A stretch of DNA of 64,000 nucleotides from Linanthus parryae (taxonomy: Eukaryota > Streptophyta > Magnoliopsida > Ericales > Polemoniaceae): assembly GCA_023055425.1 (NCBI GenBank), contig JALGPY010000006.1:91051935-91115934 (forward strand). Reading direction: 5' to 3'. Positions 23,401 through 33,137 of this stretch are shown one piece after another. The position numbers were made by a program, and so were the translations under genes. Each line of letters opens with the position of its first letter. The first letter of the stretch is position 1. The notes beneath the pieces are model-generated. The model was not told where the DNA came from and did not search any database. It saw only the letters and a program-made list of their open reading frames with translations.

Positions 23401-25830
23401 AATTAAATTAGTCTAGTCCCAACTTGGGACCAATATAAAATTGGACTCCAAATGATCAAATAGTAAGATTATAACTTTTTTGAAATCTCAGTGTATATAC
23501 AACGAAAATATTAATTGATAATTACTAAAAGATAGGAACTCTGATGATCGCTTGAGAGTGCTTGATATTATACCTTGACTAACTTTCCAATTGAATGATT
23601 TGTCATCCAATTCCACTAAAGGTTGTTGAGTACACCGTTGGCGATCGCATAACAATATTTGTTGTTGATTGGTCATGGTTGATTTTTGAACACCGTGTAG
23701 TTTAGGAGCCATAGTTGATGTGATTTATAAAAAAAAAACAATGAACATTTGTAGTGATCAATTTCTACCCATGTTTAATGTACTACGTGGGTATCACGGA
23801 CCAATTCTTTTGTACCATGACTAACTTTTTACTTATTAAAAAACAACGAACTTGACAAATTCAATTAATGTGTGAATACACATTCGTAGAATGTGCCTTG
23901 GAAATTGTTTTTTATAATTTATTTTTCATCTCTAACTAATATACATTGTAACTAGTACATTGGACTTGCTAATTTTAAGGTCATACGTAAAACCTTTATC
24001 GATAAAATAATATCTCACTAAATTAATAAAATATCTTGGTCCCAACATAATTAATTTATAGAGGTTTTACTGTACATGAGCCAGTTGCATGGATTTCGGG
24101 ATCCAGGTAAATAAGACTGTGTGCGGATTGAAGAAATCCTTATATAGGATTAAGTAGTCTCCTAGACAGTGGTATAAGCACTTTGATAGCTACATGTTAC
24201 TGCTTGGCCATCACAAGTTTCCATATGATTGATGTGCGTGGTGATTTATACATCTACCCCGTTTTGTATGTGGATGATATTCTGATTACATCTAAGAATA
24301 AGAAAGACATTTAGGAGCTGAAGGGGTATCTCAGCGGAAATTCAAGATGAAAGATCTTGGTGCTGCTCGAAAAATCGTTGGAGCTGAAATCTTTAGGGAC
24401 AGGGAGAAAAAGAAGTTGTTCTTATCACAAGAGGGATATATCAATAAGATCTTAAGCAGATTCGGGATGTCTTCAGCAAAACCTATAGATACTCCTATGG
24501 AAACTAACAATTTGGGAATGTACACCGTTCAGACTGACAAGGAGAAGTAGTACACGTCTAAGGTTCCATATGCTAGCGCAGTTGGAAGCCCAATGTGTAG
24601 TATGATATTCAATCGACCGGACTTAGTGTAGTGAGTTCTTTTATGGCTCAAACAAGGACAGAACACTGGCAAGTGGTGAAGCGGATTTTAAGGTACCCAA
24701 AAGGCACGTCGGATCTTGGACTCCTTTATGGGGATAATGTTGATGTATTGGTCACATGTTTCTCGGATTCAAACTATGGCCGGGATGTGGATAGTAAACG
24801 ATCGATGACCGGTTATGTGGTTACTCTAGGAGGTTCTGTGGTGAACTGGATGGTGACGCTACAGCCGACAGGGACTATGTCAACCATGGAGGAAAAGTAC
24901 ATGGCTCTAATCGGAGCATCAAAGGAGCAAATTTGGCTTAAATGGTTGGTCAATGATCTAGGCCTACATTAAAATCAAGCAATATTATTTTGAGTCAGTA
25001 TGAATTTAATGTTCCTAACTAAGGATCAAGTGCATCACAAGAGGAGAAAGCATATTAACGTCAGATATCACTTTATGAGAAACAGGGAGACTATACATGT
25101 GCAGAAGGTTGGAACAGCATGTAATCCTTCAAATATGTTCAAAAAGACGGTTCCGGAGAGAAAATTCCAACATTGCTTGAATTTCTCAACATTACAAGCC
25201 ACTAGAGCTCTTCGGGGGCTTTCGGGACCCTTCAGGGTCAATAAGTCTCTTTGGATAGAGACATCGAGTGCAAATGAGACCAAGTTTGTTTTCAAGTGGA
25301 GAAGCGTTGTTTTTTATTACCGAGAATATTCAAGTCAAGTTGGAGATATGTTCAGTTTTTGCCTTGAATCGGGTGTTCGCACGAGTTAATGCAGGGGCTC
25401 GTATGAACACAAGCCAAAGCAAGGGTTTCCAGACAAGGTCATTTGGAGGTTCCAGATATTCACACAAATACTGGGGGTGTTCGCACGAACAATTTTGGTT
25501 ATCGGGTGTTTTCATTCTGTTCGCACGAACAGAAGGGGCTGCATGGGAAATTAACACGAACATGTTGTGTTCGCACGGCCACAAGGCACGTTCGCACGAA
25601 TTCCTGCGAGGCCGGGATGCATAGTTCGTTTAGGAAACAACTGTTTGATAACTTCTTGGTATTTTAAGAGGTTATTTTCTTAGAAAAAAGCATAAGCTCA
25701 TTGTAAATGTGATTTCTGAAAAAAAAGTAAGGAAGAAAAGAATAAAGATTTCGCTTCACTCGGGACGTAGTTAACGATTCTGTTAACGAACCACGTTAAT
25801 TAAATCTTGTCTCTAAAGTTATTGAATTTA

Positions 25831-25875
<45 letters not shown>

Positions 25876-27367
25876 CATTTCAAAAAATATCTCTTTGACA
25901 GAAAAAAGTTCCAGCTTTTCCTATTGTGGAAAGTGTAATGGAATAAATAACCTGCAGCAGTGGAGACAGGATTAGGGTGATGGGGTAACCATTATTTTTG
26001 GTGAGGAGAGGGTATAGATTTTTAATTAATATAAAAAATAGACTAGTGTAATAAATACCATGGTCTTTTTATGTATTTTTATAAAAAATTAGATGGGCAA
26101 TTGTTTATACTACATAGGTGGCACTTGTATTTTTGTCCAAGTAAAGACTTTGTCACTGCCATGATTCAAACTCAACAAACTCAAGTAACAATATTCACAA
26201 TAGAAAATCCTAACTGCTGGACCACAATACAATTTATAATTACCTGTGGGACACACGCATATATTCTAAACAACAACTAAAAATCAGCTAATAAAATAAG
26301 AGTATCTTAATGTTTTTTGGGAATGTTGTGGGAGGGGAACACGTCCCCACCCTGCCCCTACAGGCTCCACCCCTGACCTGGAGGATGACCGGTAGCCTAG
26401 TCCGCCTATTTACTAACTATAGTTAAATTGTAAATAGTACTAGAATGACAATTTGACAATGCATTTTCTTTTGACCATGATTTTGGAATGATGAACTAAC
26501 CAAAATGGTAACTAATAGCAGGGGAACTTGTAATACTTTCATTTCGCCAGCTCTTTGTACTGGGACTTCTTCACTCGTGAATATGTCATTTTGATCTGAC
26601 GATTTGGGTGTTAAACGTTGCAATTTTTTAATAACTTTGTCATGGTGTTATAGGCTAAACTTTACCCTATAACATCATTAAAAGAATACTAAATTCTTGC
26701 AACATTTTGCTATCATCTGGTCAAAGCGACCGATGAATATTGGTAAAAGTCAAAAGTACGAATAAGTTGGCGAAACAGAAGTAACCGCAAGGTAACTAAT
26801 AGCAAGTACGTACTAACCAACCTTTAATGCTTCATGCAACATTACAACGCTACCCTTGTGTTTCCATGTCCGAATTGTATCGACAGTGAGCTCATCAAAC
26901 TGTTTGACGAAATGCCCCAAAGAACTTCCCGAGAACAAAGTGGCAAGCCGGTTGCGGATGACCTTATGGTGATGGGGTGAAGCACACAGCAAGCTTTGAT
27001 CTCCCACCACCTTCCCGATCGACCTTATATACCTCTTGGCAAACCTACCTGATTCATTGTTCAATATAGCTTTGGCCGATTCAGTGCTCGAAACAAACAC
27101 ATGCGTCTGGCCGAAAATATTGGTCTTAAAGCAATTGCCATACTTGAGCTTCCTCACCCTCACAAAATCATAAAACCCTCGGCTGCTGTTGATTGCAGCC
27201 ATGAACTGCAGGGTTTCTCCGATAAGAGGCAATCCTCGGTTCCCAGGAGGAATACCTGGAGTTTTTCGGGTCAGGATCCGTTGCAATATCGTGATTGTTC
27301 CAATGACTAACCATAAGAAAGATGGTAGAAGCAATGTGTAAATTGGAAGTAGAAGCAGCATTTGCAT
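17480..27367 (-). CDS. Cytochrome P450, CYP85 clan, probably CYP722-like; nine exons, apparently intact
   Basis: Exons (minus strand): 27367-26822, 19694-19545, 19434-19248, 19181-19102, 18686-18615, 18270-18192, 18108-18002, 17909-17791, 17600-17480. All introns are GT-AG and phases match. The total is 1461 bp, 486 residues plus TAG. Features in order: an N-terminal membrane anchor (residues about 3-28); the hinge PGIPPGNRGLP; the I-helix oxygen-binding motif AGQDTT spanning exons 3-4; the ExxR motif KESLR in exon 6; FDPSRF (PERF region) in exon 7; and the heme loop FGQGGRTCLG with the Cys ligand in exon 8. This is a normal full-length microsomal P450. The LIGETLQFMAAINS and LPWTRFHKG stretches resemble CYP722, a family known for strigolactone-pathway oxidations (CYP722C acts on carlactonoic acid). 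The exact substrate here is inference. Alternatives are other CYP85-clan families. Met at 27361 is a possible second start. The first intron is 7.1 kb and full of transposon relics. Confidence 0.85.
20220..20710 (+). repeat. 5' LTR (truncated) of the Tork-like copia
   Basis: Contains several forms of GTTCGCACGAAC and ends CGTTACAACA directly before the primer site. The homologous segment in the right LTR starts near 25365. Confidence 0.7.
20714..20725 (+). other. Primer-binding site, initiator-Met tRNA type (degenerate)
   Basis: TGGCATCAGATA, close to TGGTATCAGAGC, three bases after the LTR end. Confidence 0.6.
23352..24072. mobile_element. Pogo/Emigrant-like MITE, 721 bp
   Basis: Ends are matching inverted repeats: CAGTAAAACCTCTATAAATT at the left and its reverse complement ending GGTTTTACTG at the right. 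This terminus is that of the Emigrant/Lemi1 (pogo group) elements as I recall them. Removing it with one dinucleotide restores the copia RT reading frame around YMSQLHGF. The expected TA duplication is TA at 24073-24074 and CA (one change) at 23350-23351. Confidence 0.85.
23488..23712 (-). pseudogene. Remnant of pogo-type transposase N-terminus (CENP-B-like HTH)
   Basis: A 74-residue frame inside the MITE. The stretch with QPLVELDDKSFNWKVSQGII and SSTLKRS follows the pattern of a pogo/CENP-B N-terminal helix-turn-helix (preceding helix, then F-x-x-x-V-S-Q, then S-x-x-L-K). The catalytic DDE domain is absent. This suggests the MITE arose by internal deletion of an autonomous element. It would bind the terminal repeats if expressed, which is inference. 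Confidence 0.55.
25110..25831 (+). repeat. 3' LTR (3'-truncated) of the Tork-like copia
   Basis: Begins after the RNase H remnant (HINVRYHFMRN, about 25080). It contains the GTTCGCACGAAC cluster at 25373-25602 and the TTCTGTTAACGAACCACGTTAA phrase near 25780. The last ~50 bp seen in the left LTR are missing. The exact start is uncertain by tens of bases. Confidence 0.65.
25832..25874 (+). repeat. (TTA)n microsatellite
   Basis: About 14 uninterrupted TTA/ATT units at the broken end of the copia LTR. Confidence 0.95.
25875..26810. other. Rest of P450 intron 1, no gene seen
   Basis: AT-rich, with one GC-richer patch near 26330-26400. No element end or coding frame recognised. Confidence 0.4.
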
Positions 27368-27420
27368 TTGGGAGTGTCTTAAACGCGGTATATGCTGTTT
27401 CTGGTAACATAGTTGTTATA

Positions 27421-27431
27421 TGTATATAGGA
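27421..27431 (-). promoter_or_regulatory. Candidate TATA box of the P450 gene
   Basis: Minus strand reads TCCTATATACA, about 55-60 bp upstream of the first ATG (27367). This would give a short leader of roughly 25-30 nt. Confidence 0.45.
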
Positions 27432-27663
27432 AATGGTACTCAATAAGGGAATGATTATGGAAGCCAAGTGTGCGGTTGCTTAGTGTGTGAGAGTGTGTCT
27501 TTGGCCGACAGCAACTTTGAGCTAAGTTTAGTGCTCTTTGATTTCAACTCGCAATCGTTCCATTATGTCAGCAAGGACTGTTCTTTCATCATGAGGAAAA
27601 AAATAAGTTGGAGTTCCTGTCTCAAGATATTTTCTGGGTCAATGTTTGTTACAAGCTTTTTAT

Positions 27664-27669
27664 CACGTG
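27664..27669. promoter_or_regulatory. G-box CACGTG upstream of the P450
   Basis: Perfect CACGTG about 300 bp upstream of the P450 start, in context TCACGTGGGA. Known as a bHLH/bZIP binding core; function here is inferred only from position. Confidence 0.35.
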
Positions 27670-27929
27670 GGATTGAGTTGGTACAAGTTGTTATGTTTCC
27701 TCACTTCATGCGTGTCCACTCACGATTGGGCTGGGGGCCGAGCTCAAAACCATATTATTATTTCCTTTATATACATGGCTGAGGTCTTATCTCCTTAAAT
27801 TATATTTCAGTACTTACTCTTTCAAACTAGACCGTTGGTAATTAGAGGGAAATTTATTTTATCCTCGAAGAGGAAAAAGAAAAACAACAGGTAGAACGGC
27901 TACCTGTCAATGAAGATCACAAAATAAAG

Positions 27930-28800
27930 ATTGTAGCGTTTCTACGGTATTCACACAAACAATATGAACTGGAATACTTCTTCGATGATGCTAATTTGTT
28001 GGAGGAAGGAGGATTATTTCGTCTCACGGAATCTGCTACACGTAGACGTAAGTGACTGCTCAAATCTCTCTCTCTCTCTCTCAAAATGCAAGCTATTATT
28101 ATCCTAGGCGAAAAGTGTTGAATGCATTAACCCTAGCTATCATTTTCAAGGGTTTATAGAGACGAGAGAGAATATGACTTTCCCTTGAATCCTAACAGTT
28201 ATGATTAGTTTTTACTTAAGTCCCGTAATTCACTTTTGCTCTTCCATCTAAGTAATGAGCAATTAGTTCAAGTGTATCTATTATTGTGTGTGATCCTGTA
28301 GATTCGTAATTGTGTTGGCAACAATAATTCATTTAAATTTAATAACCACAATCAGTGAGTGCCATCTAGTAATACATCAGCGGTACCTCAGTATTGCGAA
28401 TGTTGGTAATCAGACGAACTTGTATGACCAGTGTTACCGTTTTGTATAATCATTTTGCCCCTATATCCAAAATTAGACATAAGGCATGTGGTGTCACCCT
28501 TGTATATCTAATCTATAGTTGTTTTTATTCCCTTATTAAACTTGCACAAAACAAATGACATCAATATCTTATATTGATTCATATGAGCACAACCATGCAC
28601 ATTTTCCTAAGTTACCCTGAAACATCGTGTTACATGTTGTGTCAATTTAGGATCTTGTATTGTTGCTGAACAGTTGTCGATTCCGGTATCATTTCTAGTA
28701 CAAAAATACTCGGATCATGTAGTGCATTCTATATGCTTATTACAAATGATATGAGAGCTATTTATTTAGATTCTCTGTGATGCTAGCCCTTTCCTTTCAG
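27930..28800 (-). mobile_element. Diverged Angela-type LTR relic
   Basis: Several phrases follow the order of the Angela LTR at 5905-7314 but are strongly diverged: TGTGTGATCCTGTAGATTC (like GTGTGACCCCATAGGTTC), GGCAACAAT, AAATGACATCAATATCTTATATTGATTCATATGAG (like the AACATCAATATCTCATATTGATT phrase), and TCACCCTTGTATATCTAATC. The orientation matches the Angela element. Ends and target duplication are not definable. Confidence 0.5.
28065..28082 (+). repeat. (TC)n microsatellite
   Basis: Nine TC units in a row. Confidence 0.9.
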
Positions 28801-29516
28801 ACAATTCAAGCTTCTTTGAATCTATTGCAACAAGTTGAACATAAGATATCGTTCCTAGCGTTCAGTGTCATTCTAGGTCACGCGTATTCATGTTGCATCA
28901 ATCCAAGAGTCTAGGGACTTAACTGCCGAAAGAGCAAAAGTGAAGAAAATCAAAGAGACATTTAAGCCTCCCAAGCACACCTATAGTGCAGCACGCAACC
29001 CTATGATGTCAAGCACTGCTAGGGCGGGCAGGGTTTGGTTTTCTAACTCTTTGGACTAACTCTATCTGTTTTGGAAGTTTAATCATTCATAAATTCTTTT
29101 TTCTAAATTTTCTAGGATATTTCTCCTTATTTTCCAAGAGACAGAGAAAGACTTTAATTAGGAATAAATAATTCTTTTTTACTATGAATATTTGAGTTTA
29201 ATGACTACATATCTTTTAAGACATATTTTCCTATTAAAACTTTCTTAATATTTTAATCAGTTTTCTAATTAAAGTAAATTGGATTTTTTTCAGTATAAAT
29301 CAATGTATTACATAGAGTAAACTTGTATTAACTGACTATTTTGTATTTTACTATATATTGGTACAGTTGACTTAAATTGATTGAAAACATTTGATTAATT
29401 AAACGATACTATTGAAAAGTTTTTGGAATCTTAATATTTTTTTCTAAATTAAAATTTTATAATTTAATATATGATTTCTCTTTAGGAAAATTTCTCTATG
29501 TAAAATTTGATGTTGA
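28801..29516. other. AT-rich intergenic DNA, nothing recognised
   Basis: No coding frame, repeat array or element end supported. Confidence 0.4.
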
Positions 29517-29543
29517 CTAGCTTTTACCCCGTGCGATGCACGG
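29517..29543 (-). mobile_element. Helitron-like 3' terminus (hairpin plus CTAG)
   Basis: On the minus strand a perfect 6-bp stem CCGTGC-ATC-GCACGG is followed by eight bases and then CTAG, with T as the next base. This is the layout of a Helitron 3' end inserted between A and T. If real, the element would extend to the right from here. No confident 5' TC end was identified. Confidence 0.45.
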
Positions 29544-30334
29544 TGTTATACTGCCCAAACTGTTCGGTTTAGTTTGGTTCAGCTTGTATTTTTCACGGGT
29601 TCGCTCGATTAGGTTTAATTTGGTTCCGTTCTCATTGGGTCTCGGTTTTATGCAATTCAGTTTCGATTAAACTTACAGTTTATATATTAGTACGTATAAT
29701 TTTATGAAATAAGATTTCTCACATTAAAAAAATTAAAACTATGTGTAAAACTATACATATATAGAGTGAAGTAATGGTTAAATTAATTTAACCACAACTT
29801 AATTTAAGTTTAAAATATAAGTTTCATAAATCCTAAGTAAGAGCTAAAAAAATTGAACAAAATCATGTAAAACAATAAGAATTTTATGCTCTGGGTGCAT
29901 CACTTTTGTTAATGTTAGTCTGTTCGGTTTAACCACGGTTTAAGCGGTTCAGTTCAGTTTACATTTTCACAGTTCGGTTTCGGTTCGTTTATTTCCCTTC
30001 GGTTTTGCTCGGTTCTGTTTGCGATTTTCTTGGTCTAAACTTGGCTCCATACCCGTTATTTGATGATAATATCATTTGTTGTAGAGTATTTAGAACATAA
30101 TTATTGAAATAAAAAAATAGTTTCTTAAACTTAAAATCAAGTAAATAAAAATGTGACCATATTTCAACTTACAGATTCCTCAAAAGGTTGAGAAAAATCT
30201 TAAATTAATTGACAATCGTCACTACCATTTCAGAAAAAAATATTACTTTATAATAAATAGTGGTCAATGTCACAACAGTGGGCAATGTCACAACCAGCTC
30301 GAATTTTATATATGTACATACGTTAATCGATTAT
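29544..30334. other. AT-rich DNA with TTCGGTTT/GGTTCAGTT phrases
   Basis: Two clusters (29557-29670 and 29920-30020) of repeated CGGTTTxGTTCGGTT-like words, possibly internal sequence of the Helitron-like element ending at 29517. No coding frame. Confidence 0.4.
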
Positions 30335-32095
30335 TGATAATTCTATATTAGAGTTATATTTCTTGCACATTTTACATCGTTTTGCGTGCTTTCCGGGTTG
30401 ATAATCTTAATATTACACTATGATTAGAGAGAAAACGTAGAAGTTTAGCTCTAGGTGTTAGTTTGTAAATCCTAGCGTTTGTCGTATGATGTTATGTATT
30501 TTCATCACGTTTGATCGCACGGGTTGTGTTTCGTGTTGTTTTGATAGGAAACGGAACTTGGGAGATGACGTGGAGAGGAGAAACGGGCGTTGGAGATTAT
30601 TCGGGAGCTAAAACGGAGAAGAAATCAACAAAGAAATGGTAAAAAGACATGGAGAGAGGAGGCAAGTTTCATTTAATCAAGTTTTTATAATGACACTTTA
30701 ACCACCCTCCCCATACTTAGCCAAAATTCAGAGAAAAAATTGAAGAAAACTCACTGTTTTGCACGATCAGAAGAGCAGATCGCATGATCAAGTTCTGATC
30801 GCACGATCAGAAATGGCAGATCGTGCGATCACCTAGAAAAATTTCTCACGGGCAAAACACTCAGATCGCACGACCAATATAGCAGATCGTGCGATTTGCT
30901 GAAGCTAGATGCACGGGTCTGCTTGTTTTTGGGCCAAAACTACTTCGTTTCGAGTTGATTATTTCCTAACCTATTTGGAAAATAATTAATAGACGATTCA
31001 TTCATCATTCTATCATCTTACCAACGTGAGAAGAAGAAGTAGACGGAGAGAAGACTCAAGATCAAGGCTTCAAGATTGAAGAACTTTGTTTGATTTCTTC
31101 TTCCCTCTCTTAATCAACTTTAATGGAGATACTCATGTCTATTTCATATTTAGTTATGACTAGCTAAGCAACTCTTTGTAGGCATTTCAATTTGAGAGTC
31201 TAGGGTTTATGTAAACGATGATTATTTTCCGGATTTGATCTTTTCTCCATGATTTATTAATCTCATCTTTTGAATCCATTCTAGTTTCTTGTTTATGTTA
31301 GTAATCCTACTCGGGTGACACGATTAGGAGATAAACTAGGATTTAAGAACTCGGGTTTATTCACTAGTTGATTCATGCTTAATGTTAGATTTATTTTAAT
31401 TCAATTGTTCTTGTACTGTGCTTAATATTCAGTGTTAATGGAGTAATTAACCGGAAACATTGCTTAGTTAGCGAATGCACGACAGTGATTCTAACTAACT
31501 GGGATGAGAATTGAACATCAATCTCGTATCACTGAGACTGAGAAGAGACGTGTTAGGATTGGCTAGTATGGGTAGATTCGGTAGGCGAGATTCGACTGTG
31601 TCGTGCAACGATGGATCGACATGACCCGTTTTCGTTCATGTCGTTAGCAAACTAGAACGGACCAGTAGACACAAGAGACTGATAGGAGATTGTAGTCTAC
31701 TGTGAAGTAGAATTACCAGAGATCGATATGAGATCGTCAGTACTGTTACCTGGCTTAGTTAGAATATAGTAAACCTGTTGCTCAGATAATTCGGACATCG
31801 TTTACAACCCTAGGTAATCAATGAGATTGCCTAGTTCTCTCCATTTATTGATTAAGAACTCTACTTAATTTCAGTTTACGATTATTTCTCTCTTTACTAC
31901 ATCCACTTGTTTGGGGGTGGCAACACCACAATTCACACATTTTTTCCTCCGGTTACCTAGTGACCTACATTAAATTGTTAATCATAAATTTGTTGCGAGC
32001 TTGTCTTCGAGGGATCGACAACCCGAGTAACAAAAATACTCACTCTTTACTACTTGAATGTACGCTTTCTTAATACGTGCTAGTAATCCGCGACA
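30335..32095 (+). repeat. 5' LTR of Athila copy 1
   Basis: About 1.76 kb, from TGATAATTCTATATTAGAG to CCGCGACA. The end is fixed by the primer site six bases later. The start is chosen by resemblance to Athila copy 2 and is less sure. A cluster of GATCGCACGATC-type palindromes lies at 30761-30897. Confidence 0.65.
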
Positions 32096-32101
32096 AGTTT
32101 T

Positions 32102-32119
32102 TGGCACCGTTTCCGAGGA
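32102..32119 (+). other. Primer-binding site, Athila type (tRNA-Asp-like), degenerate
   Basis: TGGCACCGTTTCCGAGGA, a mutated form of the TGGCGCCGTTGCCGGGGA seen intact at 54901 in Athila copy 2. Confidence 0.7.
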
Positions 32120-32234
32120 CAACGGTCAACAAGTTTTTAGTTAATAATTGGTTTAGTTTGCTTTTATTTTTCTGTTTTTGCTACTTTAATTTCTAATTTG
32201 TTTTCTGATTTTCTGCTTTTCAGGTACTCAGTGC

Positions 32235-33137
32235 ATGCACAGGATCCCAAGAGAGCTTGTGCCCCCACTAGAAGACTCAGAGCAGTTGTTTAGAGACCAA
32301 AGAAGAAGACAAAAACAGAGCACCATGGGCGAACAATTAACCAACGCGCAACTCAATCCGCGGTTGGAAGAGCTGTACAAGAAGGTAAATGATTACAACT
32401 CCTTGAAACCGTACAACAAGTCTGGGATGAAGGCTATTGTGGATAATTTTCAGTCGTCCACCTATGGACACAATCCGGCAATTGTAGTGCCAGAGATACA
32501 GACCAAGCACTTTGATCTTAAGTCTGTGACAATTCAGACGGTAACCAATCAGTTCCAATTCTATGGGAACAGGGATGAAGACTCCAATGACTTTATTGGG
32601 AGGTTCAACGCGTACATAAAGACTGTCAAGTACAAGAACGTGACCACAGAGGCGTTGACGCTTATTCTTTTCCCTTACTGTCTGAAGGGTGCAGCTAAGA
32701 AGTGGCTTCAGTCGAGATCTCCTGATTCGATTACTACATGGGCTCAGTGTGTGGATGAGTTCATGTCCAAGTTTTACCCATTTTAGCAGGTAATTGAGCT
32801 ACAGGGTGATATTCTAGAATTTCGGCAACATGACGATGAAACCGGGGTGGATGCATGGGATCGTTTTATGCATTTGATCAGGAAGTGCCCAAATCATGAT
32901 TTTGGGGATTACAAAATTTTGCAGGTTGCTATGCGCTCATGAAGGAGCTTATGCGCTCATGAAGAAGGAGCTTATGCGCTCATGAAGCATCTTGCTATGC
33001 AGGACTCACAAATTTATGATTCCAGGAGATTATCGGCATTGCCTGAACCTAAGGATGATGAATGAAAGACTGAGATCATCAAGATGGTTTCTGACTTAGC
33101 CAAGCATGTGCATAAAGACAAGAAGCCAGTTGCAAGG
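32235..33137 (+). pseudogene. Athila copy 1 gag, N-terminal part
   Basis: The 183-codon frame 32235-32786 covers the Athila gag capsid region (YNKSGMKAIVDNF, DSNDFIGRF, LILFPYCLKGAAKKWL, TTWAQCVDEFMSKFYP). A TAG at about 32784 interrupts it, after which the same frame reads on as VIELQGDILEFRQ and DAWDRFM. Compared with copy 2 about 35 residues are missing after KILQV and replaced by a short triplication (32928-32987). The Met within QSTMGEQ at 32325 matches the start position of copy 2 and is a likely alternative start. A TTTTCAG acceptor-like site lies upstream (about 32217-32223). Confidence 0.8.
32928..32987 (+). repeat. Short tandem triplication inside gag
   Basis: Three copies of about 20-23 bp containing GCTTATGCGCTCATGAAG, at 32928, 32945 and 32968. 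They replace a gag segment present in Athila copy 2. Confidence 0.85.

Larger units (their letters stand above)
20824..24972 (+). pseudogene. Copia gag-pol remnants (Tork-like), many stops
   Basis: Successive short plus-strand frames give gag (20824-21430, with MKEKAHSTIMLCLSDDV), protease (21455-21688, FLDSWASYHI, where the catalytic triad DSG/DTG has become DSW), the GAG-pre/zinc region (21820-22026), integrase core (22042-22389 and on to about 22560, with HSDCWGP and RTENGLEF), RT (about 23100-24620, with LYVDDILI at 24270-24293 and MKDLGAARKIVG) and RNase H (24631-24972, SDSNYG and STMEEKYMAL). The RT is split by the pogo-like insertion at 23352-24072. Multiple stops and frameshifts make it non-functional. 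Confidence 0.85.
20220..25831 (+). mobile_element. Decayed Tork-like Ty1/copia retrotransposon
   Basis: LTR-derived sequences at about 20220-20710 and 25110-25831 share a GTTCGCACGA-rich segment and the phrase TTCTGTTAACGAACCACGTTA. Between them are copia gag, protease, integrase, RT and RNase H remnants on the plus strand. The left LTR lacks the outer roughly 260 bp present in the right one. The right LTR stops short of its end and runs into a TTA microsatellite. No target duplication could be recovered. It lies antisense to the P450. Confidence 0.8.
19695..26821 (-). other. P450 intron 1 (7.1 kb), transposon-filled
   Basis: Donor GTTGGT at 26821 and acceptor CTACAG before 19694 fit the reading frames on both sides in phase 0. 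Inside lie a Tork-like copia relic (20220-25831) and, inside that, a pogo-like MITE (23352-24072). The other P450 introns are all short (roughly 80-420 bp). Confidence 0.8.

Noticed and set aside
26423..26623. Extra P450 exon in intron 1
   Set aside because: The exon 1 to exon 2 junction is already in phase and matches the family. The frame here has no P450 similarity.
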